Positions 60,863 through 64,000 of a stretch of 64,000 bases of DNA are shown here, in pieces. The notes beneath the pieces are model-generated. The model saw only the letters and a program-made list of their open reading frames with translations, did no database searches and had not been told where the DNA came from. A program made the position numbers and the translations under genes. How positions within the stretch are numbered: position 1 is the first letter of the stretch; each line of letters begins with the position of its first letter. The stretch is taken from positions 1 through 64,000 of the forward strand of contig JALLLS010000021.1 in NCBI GenBank assembly GCA_025094145.1. Reading direction: 5' to 3'. The DNA is from Spinellus fusiger. Its lineage: Eukaryota; Mucoromycota; Mucoromycetes; Mucorales; Phycomycetaceae.

Positions 60863-63800
60863 CACACCAAGAGATCTTTAGGATATAAAAGGAAATAGTC
60901 AAACTACAATTGTTTAAGAAATGACACATCGATTTGAGGAGCAGAAATAAATTAAGATGTATTCATGTTAGTTTTTAAATAAATAAAGATTATGTAGATT
61001 TACCTGTAGATATCTGAATCACATAGGAAACCACTTTCGATGTGGTGATATATAATATGAATACAAATATCTATTCTTCTGCAATTGTATAGATATTCTT
61101 TGATGCATTCACATCTCTGTTCCAAACAATTCCGCAACTTTGGCAAGCGCGGATACTGTTGAAATTCACTAATACCTCAGTAAGGATATTTGTGTTATAA
61201 GTGTGGCAGATCTTGAGAACAAAAATAAGAGTAACTGTTAGAAGAGCTTTTCATATTGGGTAAGAGGTCAATCATGTTTACTCTCGATGTAAGGAACTCA
61301 TCAACATCAACCATAAGAAGATCTTCATCTTTTTATCTTTTTTTCAATGATTGATATAAAATTCTTGTCAAACCAACACGATGGCCTTTGAACTTGGTAG
61401 CATCTTTTACCTTTATTCTTGTACCATAAGCAATTACAGGTAGTTTGGTAGGATTATACTCCAATATTCTTAGGTGCCAATACCCCTTTTCAATAATAGA
61501 ATAGTAGTAAAAATAATTAGTTTGAGATGTATTAATGTACTCTCTATGTGTGTGTCGTATTACCCTTGCACTGGCACCTTCTTCTTGCCTTTGCCTTTGT
61601 AACGGATTCACTGCGTTTATTAAAATAAAAGAATATACAATAGAAACTGACTAACATGTCAGACATAATAAACATACACAAACACTCACCAGATTACAAC
61701 TGTTGGTTTATATGCCAGACAAAGGCAAACAAGTTAAAGAGGGTAGAAGTTATGAAGAACAACAGACAGTGTAATCAGCAGGTATTTATATCCGAACAGA
61801 AGAGAACAAAACCAAATTTCACAAGTCATTTGCTTAATCAGAACCACCAAAGTAATGCAGACTACAACAACATTCTAGAAAGAAAAAGAATTGCTTAAAG
61901 AACAGTTGCCTAGTTACCTGTTGTGCTCAAATCATGTGTTGTGTTCCTGTTCATGTACCCTCTTTGATTTCCCTAGACCAGCCTTTGTATCCAAGCCTCT
62001 ATTTTGTAGTCCCTGCTAGAGACCCAGTATCTATACATTTATCTCTCTAATGGTCCTGTTGATAACCACAGTGCCCTTTATTACAGAATAAAGGATACAT
62101 TTCTCAAAGTTACATAGTATGGGTTTTGAGGCTACTTTCATATATATCTCATCAAGCTATAAGGATCAAAGTTATATGATAATAACATCTCAGTAAATTC
62201 AGAGATGGACTCCCTCTTTTTGTCCTATGTATGTTTCAAGGGAAGAGAGAAACCTTATTTACAACAAAATCACTTTTTCGAATTCTATGGCCTTGAAATA
62301 CAGGACCAAGATTATACACATTATAGGACAAGACAGTTACCCTTCCCAGTCTTCTTGAATGTTCTATGAAGACCATAGCTATTACTTGAGAATAGCAAAT
62401 TAGACAAATTCATAGTCAAAGAAGAAGTAGCAAACTAATATAAAAAGTGTAATTGTCTACATCTTTAATAAAATAGACTCTAATCCAAACAGCTTCCTAG
62501 AGTATAAACAAGATAGGCTTTAAGGACTTGAGTAACTGACTGTTTCTTGTTCTCGACTTGTTTTCTTTCTGTATTTCCATAGAATGCCATTATTATTGCA
62601 ACCATTAGTTTGCCTTCTGTCAGCCCACACCCTTCTCTTTTCTGTCAATCTCCGTATGAGTAACCAGCTTTAAGAGGTCCTGTGTGTCTTGTTTCATAGC
62701 AACAGAATGTTTTTGGAATATAAAGGGAAATACATGAACAATGAAATTGTGTTATTTCTTTGGTTGGCTAATGTGTTTGAAAAGAACCTTTTCACTGTCT
62801 GTCTGTTTTAGCATTGACTATGGACTGTGTAATTAAACACTATAAAGTTGGATAAAAGGAAGAAGTAAAGCTGACATTGCAACTCGATCACTGCATTTAT
62901 TGTTTAACATAATGTGTTATTCTTAAACCCACAGTATTTGCAGTATAACACTGCTTAAGAAAATATTTATTATAGGACTCACACGGAATTAACTTTAGTA
63001 GTCATTGTCCATAAAATAGAACCAAGCCTACTTATATTAAGAATAGTGTGTCTATTTATTGACTCAATATCTATAGTCACCAATTATCTCATTGTAACTG
63101 GTATTAACAATAGTGCTTAATGATAACAAGATATTGTTTCTAATAGTGTCTTTTAGGTTCAAGGCAAATAGAGTGTGAATTGTTTGACTTGTGAATTTTA
63201 TGAGTGGAGGCTATGGTGTAGTAGATTAACAGAATAATAGATGAATTATTATTATTTTTGATAATCCATTCTTTTTGATATTTCACATACTGCACATACA
63301 ACTTAACACTCAAGTACTCGTCAAGATGGGCATAACTGAGCAAGGTGATGTGCCATTATTAACAAAGAGAAACAATAGAAGGAGGTGATAGACACTACCA
63401 AAGGCTATTCTAGTGATAAAAAGGTAAGCAGTGTCTTTATCTGGGCTATGGCTTATTCTAATGTACAAGACACTCATTGTATTGTTATTAGGCAAGTAAA
63501 GACTCTTTCTCAAGTCAGTCTTAGGTGGTCTTCTATACTGTCTAGGGTCTCTAGGGTATACTCCTGAGCATGGTTATCTATCTCCTAATAACAAAGCACA
63601 AGGCTTTCAGGGTGTGAATTCTATTGCTATGAAGGAATACGCCTAGAGCAGCAGTAGCTATAGTACATAATATAGTATTAGCTACAGTATTACAATAAAC
63701 AATTTTATTCATAAACACTATATTCCATTGATAATACAATTTGATATTGAGGTATCCACAAAAGGAAAGAAAGATTTAGATACTTGCAAACCTTTGATTT

Positions 63801-63888
63801 TAAACACTGTTCCATAAAAGGCAAGCTATTTTTTTACATAAAGGGGATAGCGTGTATCTGGTTAAAAGCCAGAAAATCCTCGGGTGTG
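60863..63888 (-). mobile_element. Complete CACACC-type TIR element carrying a Fanzor relic (copy D)
   Basis: The 3,026-bp unit starts CACACCAAGAGATCTTTAGG and its other end reads CACACCCGAGGATTTTCTGG on the minus strand, with TA at 60861-60862 and 63889-63890. The Fanzor frame ends about 200 bp from the left TIR. A degenerate internal end-like segment lies near 62700-62730. The part to its right (62700-63888) is homologous to element B, so the unit may be nested or composite. The inverted counterpart is copy C. Confidence 0.78.
61071..61611 (-). pseudogene. Fanzor relic, C-terminal half, broken (copy D)
   Basis: Inverted and nearly identical to 45203-45743: the same 92-codon frame with a single residue difference (Gly for Asp), the same TAA after LYQSLKKR, and the same downstream DEFLTS and RuvC-III (NRDVNASKNI) pieces. 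Both copies share their lesions, so the element was already dead for nuclease coding when it was duplicated. The 200 bases after the stop are equally conserved. Confidence 0.78.
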
Positions 63889-63890
63889 TA

Positions 63891-64000
63891 TCAAAGGAAA
63901 AGAAAAAAAGTAAAATCACATCACATCTCTTCTGACAAACTTTAGTCGTGAGAAATAGCTGTGATAGAGAGTACTGTGGGCATGAAATGACTTGTGTTTT
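63891..64000. other. Window end, no gene seen
   Basis: Short unassigned flank of element D. Confidence 0.4.

Overview
The window is eukaryotic, intron-rich and AT-rich, and looks like a filamentous fungus, most plausibly of the Mucoromycota. Genes are split by short GT-AG introns (about 45-115 nt). The gene set is fungal: a P450-reductase fusion, a small single-PAS GATA protein of the WC-2 type, CipC-like DUF3759 proteins, an SLC16-type transporter and an AAAP amino-acid transporter. The spaces between are packed with decayed transposable elements, including several relics of Fanzor (eukaryotic TnpB-like) genes. The taxon is inferred from gene content; no rRNA or other marker is present.

Layout. 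1-1.36 kb: the end of a TIR element inserted into a gag-protease retrotransposon remnant. 2.36-6.07 kb (-): a CYP505/BM3-like P450-reductase gene with an in-frame TGA. 6.1-11.3 kb (-): a near full-length LINE (intact ORF1, broken ORF2) lying directly upstream of it. 11.9-14.0 kb (+): an intact 9-exon MFS transporter. 14-18 kb: repeat debris, a Tc1-type fragment and a 5'-truncated LINE, then tRNA-Ser(UGA). 19.6-27.9 kb: two 2,304-bp inverted arms around an intact 9-exon P450 gene. 28-32.6 kb: a Fanzor fragment and two TA-flanked, CACACC-ended elements. 32.7-33.9 kb (+): the WC-2-like regulator. 37.3-37.8 and 41.8-42.5 kb (-): two CipC-like paralogs with the same exon structure, separated by a small Tc1/IS630-type element. 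43.35-49.8 kb: Fanzor relics and Tc1-type debris. 53.3-54.75 kb (+): the AAAP transporter. 55.5-56.2 kb: a MITE with long TIRs. 58.4-60.4 kb: a small Cys/His-repeat protein gene converging on a DUF1308 (C7orf25-like) gene. 60.86-63.89 kb: a complete 3-kb CACACC-ended element carrying a Fanzor relic.

The host genes do not form an obvious pathway. The region reads as scattered housekeeping or stress genes embedded in mobile DNA. The most notable points are the Fanzor relics inside a TIR-bounded element with flanking TA, the P450 enclosed by an apparently perfect large inverted repeat, and the start codons of both CipC paralogs, each split by an intron at the same place. All exon boundaries and family calls come from reading the sequence; no database search was run.
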